A DNA stretch of 64,000 nt, from contig NZ_JAFCJT010000001.1 in the NCBI RefSeq assembly GCF_018130785.1, forward strand, positions 1,178,001 to 1,242,000, in the 5' to 3' direction. The stretch comes from Bradyrhizobium liaoningense (GTDB taxonomy: Bacteria; Pseudomonadota; Alphaproteobacteria; Rhizobiales; Xanthobacteraceae). The notes beneath the pieces are model-generated. The model was given only the letters and a program-made list of their open reading frames with translations. It was not told the origin of the DNA and searched no databases. This document shows, in pieces, positions 48,845 to 57,082 of this stretch (its first letter is position 1; each line of letters opens with the position of its first letter). The translations under genes and the position numbers were made by a program.

Positions 48845-50236
48845 TCAGACTCGCGCTTCCGCGAGGCTTGCCGCGCCTTCACCCTGCGGGACGCGACGCA
48901 GATAAAACCACCACGTCAGTCCGAGGCAGGAAGCATAGAAGGCGAGATAGATCGCGAGCGCGAGCTGCGGACCACCGGTCATGGCGATCGACTTGCCGAA
49001 ACCGGTCGGGATCAGATAGCCGCCGACCGCGCCGATCGCGCCGATGAAGCCGACCGCCGCACCGCTCTCGATGCTCGCCGTCTTCAGCGCGAGCGCGCGG
49101 GCCGCATCGCCCTTGCCGCGCACCTTGAACAGGTTCTGCTCGCGGAAGATCGAGGGGATCATGCGATAGGTCGAACCGTTGCCGATGCCCGTCGTCACGA
49201 ACAGGATCAGGAACATCGACAGAAAGCCGATGAAATCCTTTTGCCCGACAAAGTAGAGCACGCCGACCGTGGCGCCCGCCATCACGATGAAATTCCAGAA
49301 CGTGATGATCGAGCCGCCGATCCTGTCGGCGAGCCAACCGCCGAGCGGACGCGACAGCGAGCCGACCAGCGGTCCCAGGAACGCGATCGCGATCGTCACC
49401 GCCGGAAACTGCGTCTTGATCAGCAGCGGAAACGCCGCGGAGTAACCGATGAAGGATCCGAACGTGCCGATATAGAGATACGCCATGATCCAGGTGTGCT
49501 TGCGTTTGACGACGGCCAGCTGGTTCCTGATCGACGACTTGGCCGTGGTCAGGTTGTTCATGAAGAACACCGCACCGAACACCGCGATCGCGATCGGCAG
49601 CACCCACATCAGGCCGGCATTCTGGAGGAAGATGCCGTCGACGGGGCTTGCCTGGAACAGGTTGATGACGGCGAGCGTCATCAGGATCGGGGTCAGGAGC
49701 TGCACGCTGGAGACGCCGATATTGCCGCCGGCCGCGTTCAGGCCGAGTGCCCATCCCTTCATCCGGTCGGGGAAGAAGAAGGAGATGTTGGTCATGCTGG
49801 AGGCGAAGTTGCCGCCGCCGAGGCCAGCGGTCGATGCGACCAGCAGCATCAGCCAGAACGGCGTGTCGGGATGACTGACGAAATAAGCGAGCGACAGCGT
49901 CGGAATGAACAGGACAGCCGCGCTGAAAATGGTCCAGTTGCGGCCGCCGAAGGTCGTGACCGCGAACGTATACGGGAAGCGCATCAGGGCGCCAATCAGG
50001 CCGGGAACGGCGACGAGCTGGAACAGCTGGTCGGTGGTGTAGTGGAAGCCCGCCTGCGGCAGCTTGGTGGTGACGATGCTCCAGATCAGCCAGACGGAGA
50101 AGCCGATATGCTCGGCCACGATCGACCAGATCAGGTTACGCCGGGCGATCGCCTTGCCGCCCGCATTCCAGAACGCCTCGTCTTCGGGGCGCCAGTCAGA
50201 AATCCACGTCGGATTCCGTGTCGGATTCGTCGTCAT
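48845..50236 (-). CDS. narK: Nitrate/nitrite transporter (MFS, NarK family)
   Basis: This 463-residue 12-helix major facilitator protein exchanges nitrate and nitrite across the inner membrane. Nitrate-signature-like Gly-rich stretches are TAGLGGGNFASSMTNISFFFPDRMKGWALGLNAAGGNIG and FVTTGIGNGSTYRMIPSIF. AAGGGA 7 nt upstream supports the ATG. It is the first gene of narK-bjgb-flp-nasC and may serve nitrite export. The upstream 337 bp hold a sigma-54 promoter at 50384-50398 and an enhancer palindrome at 50492-50526. Confidence 0.92.
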   Translation of the reverse strand: MTTNPTRNPTWISDWRPEDEAFWNAGGKAIARRNLIWSIVAEHIGFSVWLIWSIVTTKLPQAGFHYTTDQLFQLVAVPGLIGALMRFPYTFAVTTFGGRNWTIFSAAVLFIPTLSLAYFVSHPDTPFWLMLLVASTAGLGGGNFASSMTNISFFFPDRMKGWALGLNAAGGNIGVSSVQLLTPILMTLAVINLFQASPVDGIFLQNAGLMWVLPIAIAVFGAVFFMNNLTTAKSSIRNQLAVVKRKHTWIMAYLYIGTFGSFIGYSAAFPLLIKTQFPAVTIAIAFLGPLVGSLSRPLGGWLADRIGGSIITFWNFIVMAGATVGVLYFVGQKDFIGFLSMFLILFVTTGIGNGSTYRMIPSIFREQNLFKVRGKGDAARALALKTASIESGAAVGFIGAIGAVGGYLIPTGFGKSIAMTGGPQLALAIYLAFYASCLGLTWWFYLRRVPQGEGAASLAEARV

Positions 50237-50260
50237 TGATAATCCCTTCTTGGCTCACCG

Positions 50261-50296
50261 CTGCGTCGTTGCAGGCTCAGCCTCCACGCGGAGGCG
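50261..50296 (-). promoter_or_regulatory. Tandem small hairpins in the narK leader (possible NasT target)
   Basis: On the minus strand GCCTCC-GCGT-GGAGGC (50281-50296) and CTGC-AACGAC-GCAG (50261-50274) form adjacent hairpins between the presumed start site and narK. The second has a hexanucleotide loop with A at position 1 and G at position 4, the loop rule known for ANTAR regulators such as NasT. The stems are short, so this is tentative. Confidence 0.3.
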
Positions 50297-50383
50297 CGCG
50301 CCGAGGCCAAGCCCCGGTGGCGAGTTCACGATGCTGATTGATGATGTTGAGGGACGTCGTCGTTGGCGTCGCAAATTGACATT

Positions 50384-50398
50384 TCAATTTCCGTGCCA
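50384..50398 (-). promoter_or_regulatory. Near-consensus sigma-54 promoter of narK
   Basis: Read on the minus strand: TGGCAC-N5-TTGA (TGGCACGGAAATTGAAAT), matching the -24 box fully and the -12 box except Gly-Ala for Gly-Cys. Transcription would start near 50373, leaving a leader of about 135 nt. The nrtA promoter has the same unusual -12 (TTGAA). Confidence 0.7.
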
Positions 50399-50491
50399 AT
50401 TGCGCGCGTTCGGGAAACACAGGGAATTCAGGGGCTTATTCGTATTGCCCGAAGTTCTTGCAGGCGGATTTCGCTCGCAAATCTTGCGATT

Positions 50492-50526
50492 CGCTCAATC
50501 CTTGTGCGGCGCACAAGGATTGAGCG
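50492..50526. promoter_or_regulatory. 16-bp perfect palindrome, probable NtrC enhancer of narK
   Basis: Arms CGCTCAATCCTTGTGC and GCACAAGGATTGAGCG flank a GGC centre. Each arm contains a GC(A/T)C-N7-G(T/A)GC site like the NtrC consensus. Its left 24 bp recur with one change at 53944-53967, 95 bp from a sigma-54 -24 box in both cases. As RNA it could also form a strong hairpin. Confidence 0.7.
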
Positions 50527-50556
50527 AGGTGTCGATTATTTAGGCGCGTGAATCTT

Positions 50557-50581
50557 CCGCGTTAAACCTTCGTTTACGCGG
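50557..50581 (-). terminator. Hairpin at the end of nrtC
   Basis: CCGCGTTAAAC (50557-50567) pairs with GTTTACGCGG (50572-50581) around a CTTC loop, with one bulged base. It overlaps the nrtC stop and has no clear T tract. It may end or reduce readthrough from nrtABC into narK. Confidence 0.5.
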
Positions 50582-51368
50582 CCTCGACGAAGCGATGACG
50601 TTCATAGAGGAATTCGAGCACGCGGTGGCGGCACTTCAAATAAGTGGAATTGGTCGCGAGCTCGAGCCGTTTGCGAGGACGTGCGAGCGGCACCTCCAGC
50701 ACCTCGCCGATGCGCGCGCTCGGCCCGTTCGTCATCATCACGATGCGATCGGATAGCAGCACCGCCTCATCGACGTCGTGGGTGATCATCAAAATGGTGT
50801 TGCCTAGCTTCTGGTGCAGCGCCATGACCGAGTCCTGCAGATGCGCACGGGTCAGCGCATCGAGCGCGCCGAACGGCTCATCCAGCAGCAGCACTTTCGG
50901 CTCCATCGCCAGCGCCCGCGCGATCCCGACGCGCTGCTTCATGCCGCCGGAGATTTCGGAAGGACGCTTGTCCCTGGCATGCGCCATCTGCACCAGGTTG
51001 AGATTATGCATCACCCAGGCGTCGCGCTCGGCCTTGGTCTTGGTCCCGGCAAAGACCTTGTCGACGCCGAGCCGGACGTTCTCGTACACAGTGAGCCACG
51101 GCAGCAGGCTGTGGTTCTGGAACACGACGGCACGATCGGGCCCCGGGGAGTTCACCTCGCGGTTCTCCAGCAGCACGCCGCCCGTGGTGGCGTTGGTCAA
51201 TCCTGCAATGATGTTGAGCAGGGTCGACTTGCCGCAGCCGGAATGGCCGATGATCGAGACGTATTCGCCCTTCTCGATCGTCAGGTTGATGTCCTTGAGC
51301 ACCTCCGTGGTGGCGGCGCCGCGGGTGAAAATCTTGTCGATGTGGTCGAGCTTCAGATAGGCGGCCAT
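50574..51368 (-). CDS. nrtC: Nitrate ABC transporter ATP-binding protein
   Basis: This 264-residue ATPase of the NrtC/NrtD type has Walker A GHSGCGKST, Q-loop VFQNHSLLPWLT, signature ISGGMKQR, Walker B VLLLDEPFGALDALTR and switch His in LMITHDVDEA. It lacks the C-terminal substrate-binding-like domain found in cyanobacterial NrtC, so is nearer to NrtD in size. Together with nrtA and nrtB it forms a high-affinity nitrate importer. The gap to nrtB is 13 bp. Confidence 0.92.
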   Translation of the reverse strand: MAAYLKLDHIDKIFTRGAATTEVLKDINLTIEKGEYVSIIGHSGCGKSTLLNIIAGLTNATTGGVLLENREVNSPGPDRAVVFQNHSLLPWLTVYENVRLGVDKVFAGTKTKAERDAWVMHNLNLVQMAHARDKRPSEISGGMKQRVGIARALAMEPKVLLLDEPFGALDALTRAHLQDSVMALHQKLGNTILMITHDVDEAVLLSDRIVMMTNGPSARIGEVLEVPLARPRKRLELATNSTYLKCRHRVLEFLYERHRFVEAA

Positions 51369-51381
51369 GTGCCCTCTCCTC

Positions 51382-52278
51382 TCAATTCTGCGCCGTGCCG
51401 CGGGTGACCATCTTGCCGAGACCCGCGATCAGGCGGTCGAGCACGAAGCCGACGATGCCGACATAGAACAGCGCCAGAATGATCTCGCTGATATGCGAGG
51501 AATTCCAGGCGTCCCAGATGAAGAAGCCGATACCGACGCCGCCGATCAGCATTTCGGCGGCGATGATCGCCAGCCATGACAGGCCGATGCCGATGCGAAG
51601 GCCCGTGAAGATGTAGGGTGCCGCCGCCGGGATCATGATCTTGCCGAAGAACTCGAGCGGATTGAGCTGCACCACCGCGGCGACGTTGCGGTAATCCTGT
51701 GGGATGTTGCGGATGCCGACCGCGGTGTTGATGATGATCGGCCAGATCGAGGTGATGAAGATGACGAATATCGCCGAAGGCTGGCCGTCGCGGAACGCGG
51801 CGAGCGACAGCGGTAGCCAGGCGAGTGGCGGGATGGTGCGCAGCACCTGGAACAGCGGATCCAGCCCGCGCATCGCCCAGACCGACTGCCCGACCAGCAC
51901 GCCGAGCGCGATGCCGGCGATCGCAGACAGCGAATAGCCGAGCGCGACGCGCTGTAGGCTTGCGGAGAGATGCCAGAACAGGCCCTTGTCGATGCCTCCG
52001 TGGTCGAAGAACGGATCGAGGATGAGCTCCTTGGTGTCCTTGAAGACTTTTGACGGCGGCGGCAGCGCCGAACCGGCGCGGCGGCAGACCAGCTCCCACA
52101 CCACCGTCAGCAGCGCGATCACGACCAGCGGCGGGATGACGCGCACAGCGGTCTCCCTTGCCATGCGCGCGTAAGTCTCGCTCCGCGGTGGGCGCCTCGG
52201 CGTCATCGCGACGACCGGCGCGGCGATGGCCGCGGGCGCCGCAGTCTCAACCTCAATCTTCGTGGCAGGCATGTTCAT
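51382..52278 (-). CDS. nrtB: Nitrate ABC transporter permease
   Basis: This 298-residue inner-membrane permease has about six helices and the EAA loop NVAAVVQLNPLEFFGKIMIPAAAPYIFTGLRIG, which contacts NrtC. FQVLRTIPPLAWLPLSLAAFRDGQPSAIFVIF is typical of nitrate-type NrtB. A cytoplasmic tail of some 45 residues precedes helix 1. The ATG has a GAGAGGG-type ribosome binding site upstream, just after a hairpin that separates it from nrtA. Confidence 0.92.
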   Translation of the reverse strand: MNMPATKIEVETAAPAAIAAPVVAMTPRRPPRSETYARMARETAVRVIPPLVVIALLTVVWELVCRRAGSALPPPSKVFKDTKELILDPFFDHGGIDKGLFWHLSASLQRVALGYSLSAIAGIALGVLVGQSVWAMRGLDPLFQVLRTIPPLAWLPLSLAAFRDGQPSAIFVIFITSIWPIIINTAVGIRNIPQDYRNVAAVVQLNPLEFFGKIMIPAAAPYIFTGLRIGIGLSWLAIIAAEMLIGGVGIGFFIWDAWNSSHISEIILALFYVGIVGFVLDRLIAGLGKMVTRGTAQN

Positions 52279-52308
52279 TGAAAATCCCTCTCCGGCTTCA
52301 AAGGACGA

Positions 52309-52332
52309 TGCGGCCGCCTGACGGCGGCCGCA
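52309..52332 (-). terminator. Intercistronic hairpin between nrtA and nrtB
   Basis: TGCGGCCGCC-TGAC-GGCGGCCGCA is a perfect 10-bp stem 7 bp beyond the nrtA stop with no T tract. Such hairpins behind binding-protein genes often protect the upstream mRNA and lower downstream expression. Confidence 0.6.
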
Positions 52333-52339
52333 GGCTCCA

Positions 52340-53650
52340 TCAGACTTCGACGCGCTTGATCGCGAGCGACTTCAGATAGGCAGCCGGATTCTCGGGATCG
52401 AACACCTTGCCGTCGAAGAAGGTCTCCTTGCCGCGGGAGGTCGATGCCGGGATGTCGGCGGCCGTGACGCCCAGCGTCTTGGCCGCATCCTTCCAGAGGT
52501 CCTCGCGGTTGACCTTGGCAATCAGCGCCTTGGTGTCGAAACCGGGCTCGTATTTGCCCCAGCGGATGTCTTCCGTGAGGAACCAGAGATCGTGGCTCTG
52601 GAATGGATAGGAAGCCTGATCCTTCCAGAAGCGCATCTGCTGCGGCGAATTCTCGATCACGCGGCCCGTGCCGTAATCGAACTTGCCCTTCATGCGGTCG
52701 GTGATGTCTTCGACCGGGCAGTTGATCCACTGGCGCTTGGCGCAGATCACCGCGGCCTCCTCGCGGTTCTCGACCTTCTCCGCCCATTGCTGGGCTTCCA
52801 TCACCGCCATCAGCAGCGCCTTCGCCGCCTTCGGGTATTTGTCGACCCAGGCCGCACGCATGCCGAACGATTTTTCGGGATGCTTGTCCCAGAGCTCGCC
52901 GGTGGTGATCGCGGTGTAGCCGATCTCCTGATGGATGAGCTGGAGATTCCAGGGCTCGCAGACGCAGAAGCAGTCCATGGTGCCAACCTTCATGTTGGCG
53001 ACCATCTGCGGCGGCGGGACCACGATGGTTTCGATGTCCTTGTCCGGATCGATGCCGCCGGCGGCGAGCCAGTAGCGGATCCAGAGGTCGTGCGTGCCGC
53101 CCGGGAACGTCATCGCGGCCTTCACGGCCTTACCGCCGGCCTTCTTCTTCTCCAGCGCCGCCTTGAAGGGCGCGGTGTCGATTCCGACCTTGAGGTCGGC
53201 ATATTCCTTGGCGACCGAGATGCACTGACCGTTCAGGTTCAACCGCGCCAGAATGTACATCGGCGTCGGCTGGTTGTTCTGCGTCACCTTGCCGGCCGAG
53301 ATCAGATACGGCATCGGGGTGAGAATGTGCGCGCCGTCGATGCCGTTACCTTCGGAGCCGAGCACGAGGTTGTCGCGCGTGGTGCCCCAGGAGGCCTGCT
53401 TCTGCACCTCGACGTCGGGCATGCCGTATTTGGCGAAGATGCCCTTCTCCTTGGCGACGAACAGCGGGGTTGCGTCGGTGAGCGCGATGAAGCCGAGCTT
53501 GGCACCCTTGACCTCGGGGCCAGCGTCCTGTGCGAACGCACCGGCGGGGAAATTCAGTTTTACGGCGGCGAGAAGTGCGGCGGTCGAGCCGGCGGCCTTC
53601 AACAATTGACGGCGGCTCGGGCCCGAGGGCTGGCGGGTGCGCTTGGTCAT
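52340..53650 (-). CDS. nrtA: Nitrate ABC transporter substrate-binding protein
   Basis: This 436-residue periplasmic nitrate-binding protein has a Tat-type signal (SRRQLLKAAGSTAALLAAVKLNFPAGAFA). The mature domain shows KLGFIALTDATPLFVAKEKGIFAKYG, QASWGTTRDNLVLGSEGNGIDGAHILTPMPYLISAG, MTFPGGTHDLWIRYWLAAGGI and GTMDCFCVCEPWNLQ, all typical of NrtA. The ATG at 53650 precedes the twin-arginine signal closely, but its only AAGGA is about 11 nt away, so the exact start is slightly uncertain. A sigma-54 promoter lies 185 bp upstream and an enhancer further up. Confidence 0.92.
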   Translation of the reverse strand: MTKRTRQPSGPSRRQLLKAAGSTAALLAAVKLNFPAGAFAQDAGPEVKGAKLGFIALTDATPLFVAKEKGIFAKYGMPDVEVQKQASWGTTRDNLVLGSEGNGIDGAHILTPMPYLISAGKVTQNNQPTPMYILARLNLNGQCISVAKEYADLKVGIDTAPFKAALEKKKAGGKAVKAAMTFPGGTHDLWIRYWLAAGGIDPDKDIETIVVPPPQMVANMKVGTMDCFCVCEPWNLQLIHQEIGYTAITTGELWDKHPEKSFGMRAAWVDKYPKAAKALLMAVMEAQQWAEKVENREEAAVICAKRQWINCPVEDITDRMKGKFDYGTGRVIENSPQQMRFWKDQASYPFQSHDLWFLTEDIRWGKYEPGFDTKALIAKVNREDLWKDAAKTLGVTAADIPASTSRGKETFFDGKVFDPENPAAYLKSLAIKRVEV

Positions 53651-53834
53651 AGGCAGTGTCGTCCTTTGCATCGTTGCAGAATTGATGGCGTCAGTGCGCG
53701 CGAGCAGCCCGTCCGTCCGGTGGCGCCGGCTTTGGCGCATGCGAACGCACGACGGGAATCCCCCGTCTGGCGGCGCTGGCAAATCGGATGAGAAGTCTCG
53801 CGGGACGGCTTCAATGGCGTCGACATGGAACTAT
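53651..53834 (-). other. nrtA leader region
   Basis: No gene. The presumed start site from the sigma-54 promoter is near 53824, giving a leader of about 170 nt. GACGGG...CCCGTC (around 53748-53764) and GGCGCC-type stems can form, but I cannot match them to a named RNA element. Confidence 0.4.
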
Positions 53835-53849
53835 TCAAGCTTCGTGCCA
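53835..53849 (-). promoter_or_regulatory. Near-consensus sigma-54 promoter of nrtA
   Basis: On the minus strand TGGCAC-N5-TTGA (TGGCACGAAGCTTGAATA) gives a perfect -24 box and the same TTGAA -12 variant as the narK promoter. The GG and the following GA have the required 10-bp spacing. Confidence 0.72.
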
Positions 53850-53943
53850 ACCCCGACGCGGGTAAAAATCTTGAATAATCAGTTTGTTAGCGTCGTCGCG
53901 CCAGACTGTCGCAGGGCCGCTCCGCATGCGAAATTTGCGGCCT

Positions 53944-53976
53944 GCTCAATCCTTGTGCGACGCACAAAGCTTGTGC
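53944..53976. promoter_or_regulatory. Probable NtrC enhancer shared by nrtA and the FNT gene
   Basis: GCTCAATCCTTGTGC (53944-53958) and GCACAAAGCTTGTGC (53962-53976) are two adjacent sites; the second is an exact GCAC-N7-GTGC, the core of NtrC sites, and the first has one mismatch. They lie about 120-152 bp from the presumed start sites of both nrtA (minus) and the FNT gene (plus). Twenty-three of 24 bp of the left part recur upstream of narK. Confidence 0.72.
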
Positions 53977-54070
53977 ATCCGCTCAAGCAAAAGGCCGCCA
54001 AGCACATCGCGATCAGATCAACAAGACGTACATCTTATTGATATCGCTTCATCTTTCTGCTGCGCGCAGC

Positions 54071-54086
54071 CGGCACGCTACTTGCT
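54071..54086 (+). promoter_or_regulatory. Sigma-54 promoter of the FNT transporter gene
   Basis: CGGCACGCTACTTGCT carries GG and GC exactly 10 bp apart and fits the -24/-12 consensus apart from the first base. Transcription would begin near 54097, 227 bp before the ATG. Confidence 0.72.
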
Positions 54087-54323
54087 TCTCCAATGCCGTC
54101 AACGAAGACTGCGGCTTGCCGCATGGTTTGCAGCCGCTGGCGGCCGCAACAGGAAGCTCAACTGCTTCGCGGCCTTCCTCGGCTCGGTCGTCGTGACGCG
54201 ATTCTCAAGGCTTCCAAACCTCTCCAGACCTCGTGCGCGGCAGGCAGTCCGCACGACCCATGACGTTTCAGCCGCTCTCGCAGGAGGGCGTCGATCTCAC
54301 CTTACGAAGCAAAGGAACCATTG

Positions 54324-55163
54324 ATGTCGTATCTCGCGCCTTCGGAATTCGTCACCAAGATGGTGGATGCGGGCGAGTCCAAGATCTTCATGTCCACCCG
54401 GGATACCATCATCCGAGCCTACATGGCCGGCGCGATCCTCACGCTCGGCGCATGGTTCGCCATCACGATCAACGTGAACACGGGCCAGCCGCTAGTCGGC
54501 GCGATGCTGTTCCCCGTCGGCTTCATCATGCTGTACCTGCTCGGCTTCGATCTGCTTACCGGCGTGTTCGTGCTCTCGCCGCTCGCCCTGATCGACAAGC
54601 GTCCCGGCGTCACGCTGGGCGGCGTTCTGCGTAACTGGGGCCTGGTCTTCGTCGGCAACTTCGCTGGCGCCATCACCGTCGCCTTCATGATGGCCTTCGT
54701 CACGACGTTCGGTTTCACGCAAGAACCCGACAAGGTCGGCGCCGCAATCGGCAACATCGGTGAAGGCCGAACGCTCGGCTACGCCGCGCACGGCGCCGCC
54801 GGCATGGCGACGCTGTTCATGCGCGGCATGCTCTGCAACTGGATGGTCTCGACCGGCGTTGTCGGCGCCATGGTCTCGACCTCGGTCCCCGGCAAGGTCA
54901 TCGCGATGTGGATGCCCATCATGCTGTTCTTCTACATGGTGTTCGAGCATTCCGTCGTGAACATGTTCTTGTTTCCCTCGGGCCTGATGCTGCATGCGAA
55001 GTTCTCGATCATGGATTATCTGATCTGGAACGAGATCCCGACCGTGCTCGGCAACCTCGTGGGCGGTCTCGCCTTCACCGGCATGACCCTCTACACCACG
55101 CACGTCATGACCCTGCCGAAGCGCCAGGCCGGCAAGGCTGCGCCGACCCGCGTTGCGGCCTGA
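54324..55163 (+). CDS. Formate/nitrite transporter family channel (FNT)
   Basis: This 279-residue pentameric channel-type membrane protein has about six helices. FNT hallmarks are FVTKMVDAGESKIFMSTRDTIIRAYMAGAILTLGAWFAI, VLRNWGLVFVGNFAGAITVAFM and LFMRGMLCNWMVSTGV; FEHSVVNMFLFPSGLM contains the conserved histidine region. In this setting nitrite is the likely cargo, complementing NrtABC and NarK. AAGGA 7-9 nt upstream supports the ATG. It has its own sigma-54 promoter and shares an enhancer with divergent nrtA. Confidence 0.9.
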   Translation: MSYLAPSEFVTKMVDAGESKIFMSTRDTIIRAYMAGAILTLGAWFAITINVNTGQPLVGAMLFPVGFIMLYLLGFDLLTGVFVLSPLALIDKRPGVTLGGVLRNWGLVFVGNFAGAITVAFMMAFVTTFGFTQEPDKVGAAIGNIGEGRTLGYAAHGAAGMATLFMRGMLCNWMVSTGVVGAMVSTSVPGKVIAMWMPIMLFFYMVFEHSVVNMFLFPSGLMLHAKFSIMDYLIWNEIPTVLGNLVGGLAFTGMTLYTTHVMTLPKRQAGKAAPTRVAA

Positions 55164-55180
55164 TCAAATACGTCTCGACA

Positions 55181-55213
55181 GGGGAGCCTCGCCCGACCAG
55201 GGTGCGGCTCCCC
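55181..55213 (+). terminator. Hairpin between the FNT and phosphatase-kinase genes
   Basis: GGGGAGCC (55181-55188) pairs with GGCTCCCC (55206-55213). A weak TCTCCT follows. It may partly terminate FNT transcription before the downstream gene. Confidence 0.55.
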
Positions 55214-55229
55214 TCTCCTGGTGATGACG

Positions 55230-56960
55230 ATGACGCGCGGACTCCTGATTTCGGTCGGCCAGCACTCCGATAGGGGTCGCAAGCCCGTCAACCAGGATTT
55301 TCACGGCGTCCTGATTCCGGAAGAGCCGCTGCTCAGCCTGAAGGGCATTGCGGCCGTTCTCGCCGACGGCATCTCGAGCAGCACGGTGAGCCAGATCGCG
55401 AGCGAGTCGGCGGTCAAGAGCTTCCTGATGGACTATTACTGCACGTCGGAATCCTGGACGGTGAAGACGTCTGCCCGCCGCGTGCTGGATGCGACCAATT
55501 CCTGGCTGCACGCGCAGACGCGCAAGAGCCAATATGCCTATGATCGCGACAAGGGCTATGTCTGCACGCTGACCGCCATGGTCATCAAGGCGACCACGGC
55601 GCACATCTTCCATGTCGGCGACTGTCGCGTCTACCGCGTCGCCGGCAAGGCGCTCGAGCAGTTGACCGACGATCACCGGATCATCGTGTCGTCGGAGCAG
55701 ACCTATCTCGGCCGTGCGCTCGGCATCAATCCGCAGCTCGAGATCGATTACCAGACGGTCGAGATCGAGGCCGGCGACACCTTTATCCTGGCGACCGACG
55801 GCGCCTACGAATTCGTCGATCAGCGCTTCATCACGAGCGCACTCGGCGAGCACGCAGCCGAGCTCGACGGCGCGGCAAAGGCGATCGTCGAGGAAGCCTA
55901 CCGGCGCGGCAGCGACGACAACATCACCGTTCAGATCCTCCGCATCGACGCGGTGCCGCAGCGCGAGCCGGCCGGCATCTTCAATCAGACGTCACAGTTG
56001 CCGCTGCCTCCGCTGCCGGAGCCGCGAGCGATCTTCGACGGCTACAGGATCGTCCGGGAGATTCACGGCAGCAGCCGCAGTCATATCTATCTCGCCGTCG
56101 ATGCGGAGACTGACGAGCCGGTCGCGCTCAAGCTGCCGTCGATCGATTTGCGCGACAACGCCGCCTATCTCAAGCGTTTCCTGATGGAGGAGTGGATCGC
56201 GCGCCGGATCGACAGCCCGCACGTGCTGAAGCCGCTGTCACAGTCGCGCCGGCGCAGCTACCTCTACGTCGCGACCGAATTCGTCGAAGGGCAGACGTTG
56301 AAGCAGTGGATGACCGACAATCCACGCCCCGATCTCGAAACCGTCCGTGGGCTGGTCGAGCAGATCGCCGCGGGCCTGCGGGCCTTCCACCGCATGGAAA
56401 TGCTGCATCAGGACCTCAGGCCCGACAACATCCTGATCGACAAGACCGGCACCGCGAAGATCATCGACTTCGGCTCGGTCAGGGTCGCGGGCGTCGCGGA
56501 GGCCGCGCCGCGAGACGAGGCCGACGACATTCTGGGAACGGTCCAGTATACGGCGCCGGAGTATTTTCTCGGGCAAGGCGGCTCGCCGCGCTCCGACATG
56601 TTTTCGCTGGCCGTGATCTGCTATCAGATGCTGACGGGAAAGCTTCCCTATGGCACCCAAATCGCCAGGATCCGCCGCAAGGCGGACGTGCGCAGACTTC
56701 AGTATCGCCCCGCCGACGACGACCGCAACGTGCCTGCCTGGGTCGACGGCGCGCTCAGGCGCGCGCTCCATCCCGATCCCTACAAGCGGCACGAGGACCT
56801 ATCCGAATTCGTCTTCGAGCTTCGCACGCCCAATCCCGCCTATCTCGACACGCGGATCACGCCGCTCCTGGAGCGCAGCCCGCTGATGTTCTGGAAGCTG
56901 ACCACGGCGGCGCTTGCCTGCGCGGTGATCGTGCTGCTGGCGATGCTGCACGCGCGGTAG
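55230..56960 (+). CDS. PP2C phosphatase - Ser/Thr kinase fusion protein with C-terminal membrane anchor
   Basis: This 576-residue protein is both a phosphatase and a kinase. Residues 1-240 form a PP2C domain (NQDFHG, VLADGISSS, FHVGDCRVYR, FILATDGAYEF, RGSDDNIT supplying the metal-binding Asp residues). Residues 270-530 form a Hanks-type kinase: VALKLPS with Lys301, LHQDLRPDNILID with Asp395 (HQD in place of HRD), IIDFGSVRV with Asp413, and TAPEY. A single membrane helix (FWKLTTAALACAVIVLLAML) ends the chain. Proteins of this layout accompany FNT genes in several proteobacteria. The start is chosen at 55230 (GGTGAT 4 nt upstream); 55221 and 55224 are alternatives. The target is unknown; the FNT channel is a candidate. 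Confidence 0.87.
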   Translation: MTRGLLISVGQHSDRGRKPVNQDFHGVLIPEEPLLSLKGIAAVLADGISSSTVSQIASESAVKSFLMDYYCTSESWTVKTSARRVLDATNSWLHAQTRKSQYAYDRDKGYVCTLTAMVIKATTAHIFHVGDCRVYRVAGKALEQLTDDHRIIVSSEQTYLGRALGINPQLEIDYQTVEIEAGDTFILATDGAYEFVDQRFITSALGEHAAELDGAAKAIVEEAYRRGSDDNITVQILRIDAVPQREPAGIFNQTSQLPLPPLPEPRAIFDGYRIVREIHGSSRSHIYLAVDAETDEPVALKLPSIDLRDNAAYLKRFLMEEWIARRIDSPHVLKPLSQSRRRSYLYVATEFVEGQTLKQWMTDNPRPDLETVRGLVEQIAAGLRAFHRMEMLHQDLRPDNILIDKTGTAKIIDFGSVRVAGVAEAAPRDEADDILGTVQYTAPEYFLGQGGSPRSDMFSLAVICYQMLTGKLPYGTQIARIRRKADVRRLQYRPADDDRNVPAWVDGALRRALHPDPYKRHEDLSEFVFELRTPNPAYLDTRITPLLERSPLMFWKLTTAALACAVIVLLAMLHAR

Positions 56961-57082
56961 GGTTTGAGCTCATGGAGGCGCAGACGTCAGCTTCTGGCAG
57001 GCAAACGGACATACCAAGGCAGGTCGACTTGTTCCGCTGATGACCCGAAGCGGACGTGCGTCGTGGTCGCAGCGATATCCGC

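Noticed and set aside
53953..53976. Mutually exclusive RNA hairpins (attenuator) upstream of nrtA
   Set aside because: TTGTGC/GCACAA/TTGTGC can pair alternatively, but the element lies upstream of the presumed start site and matches NtrC sites in position and sequence, so a DNA enhancer is the better reading.
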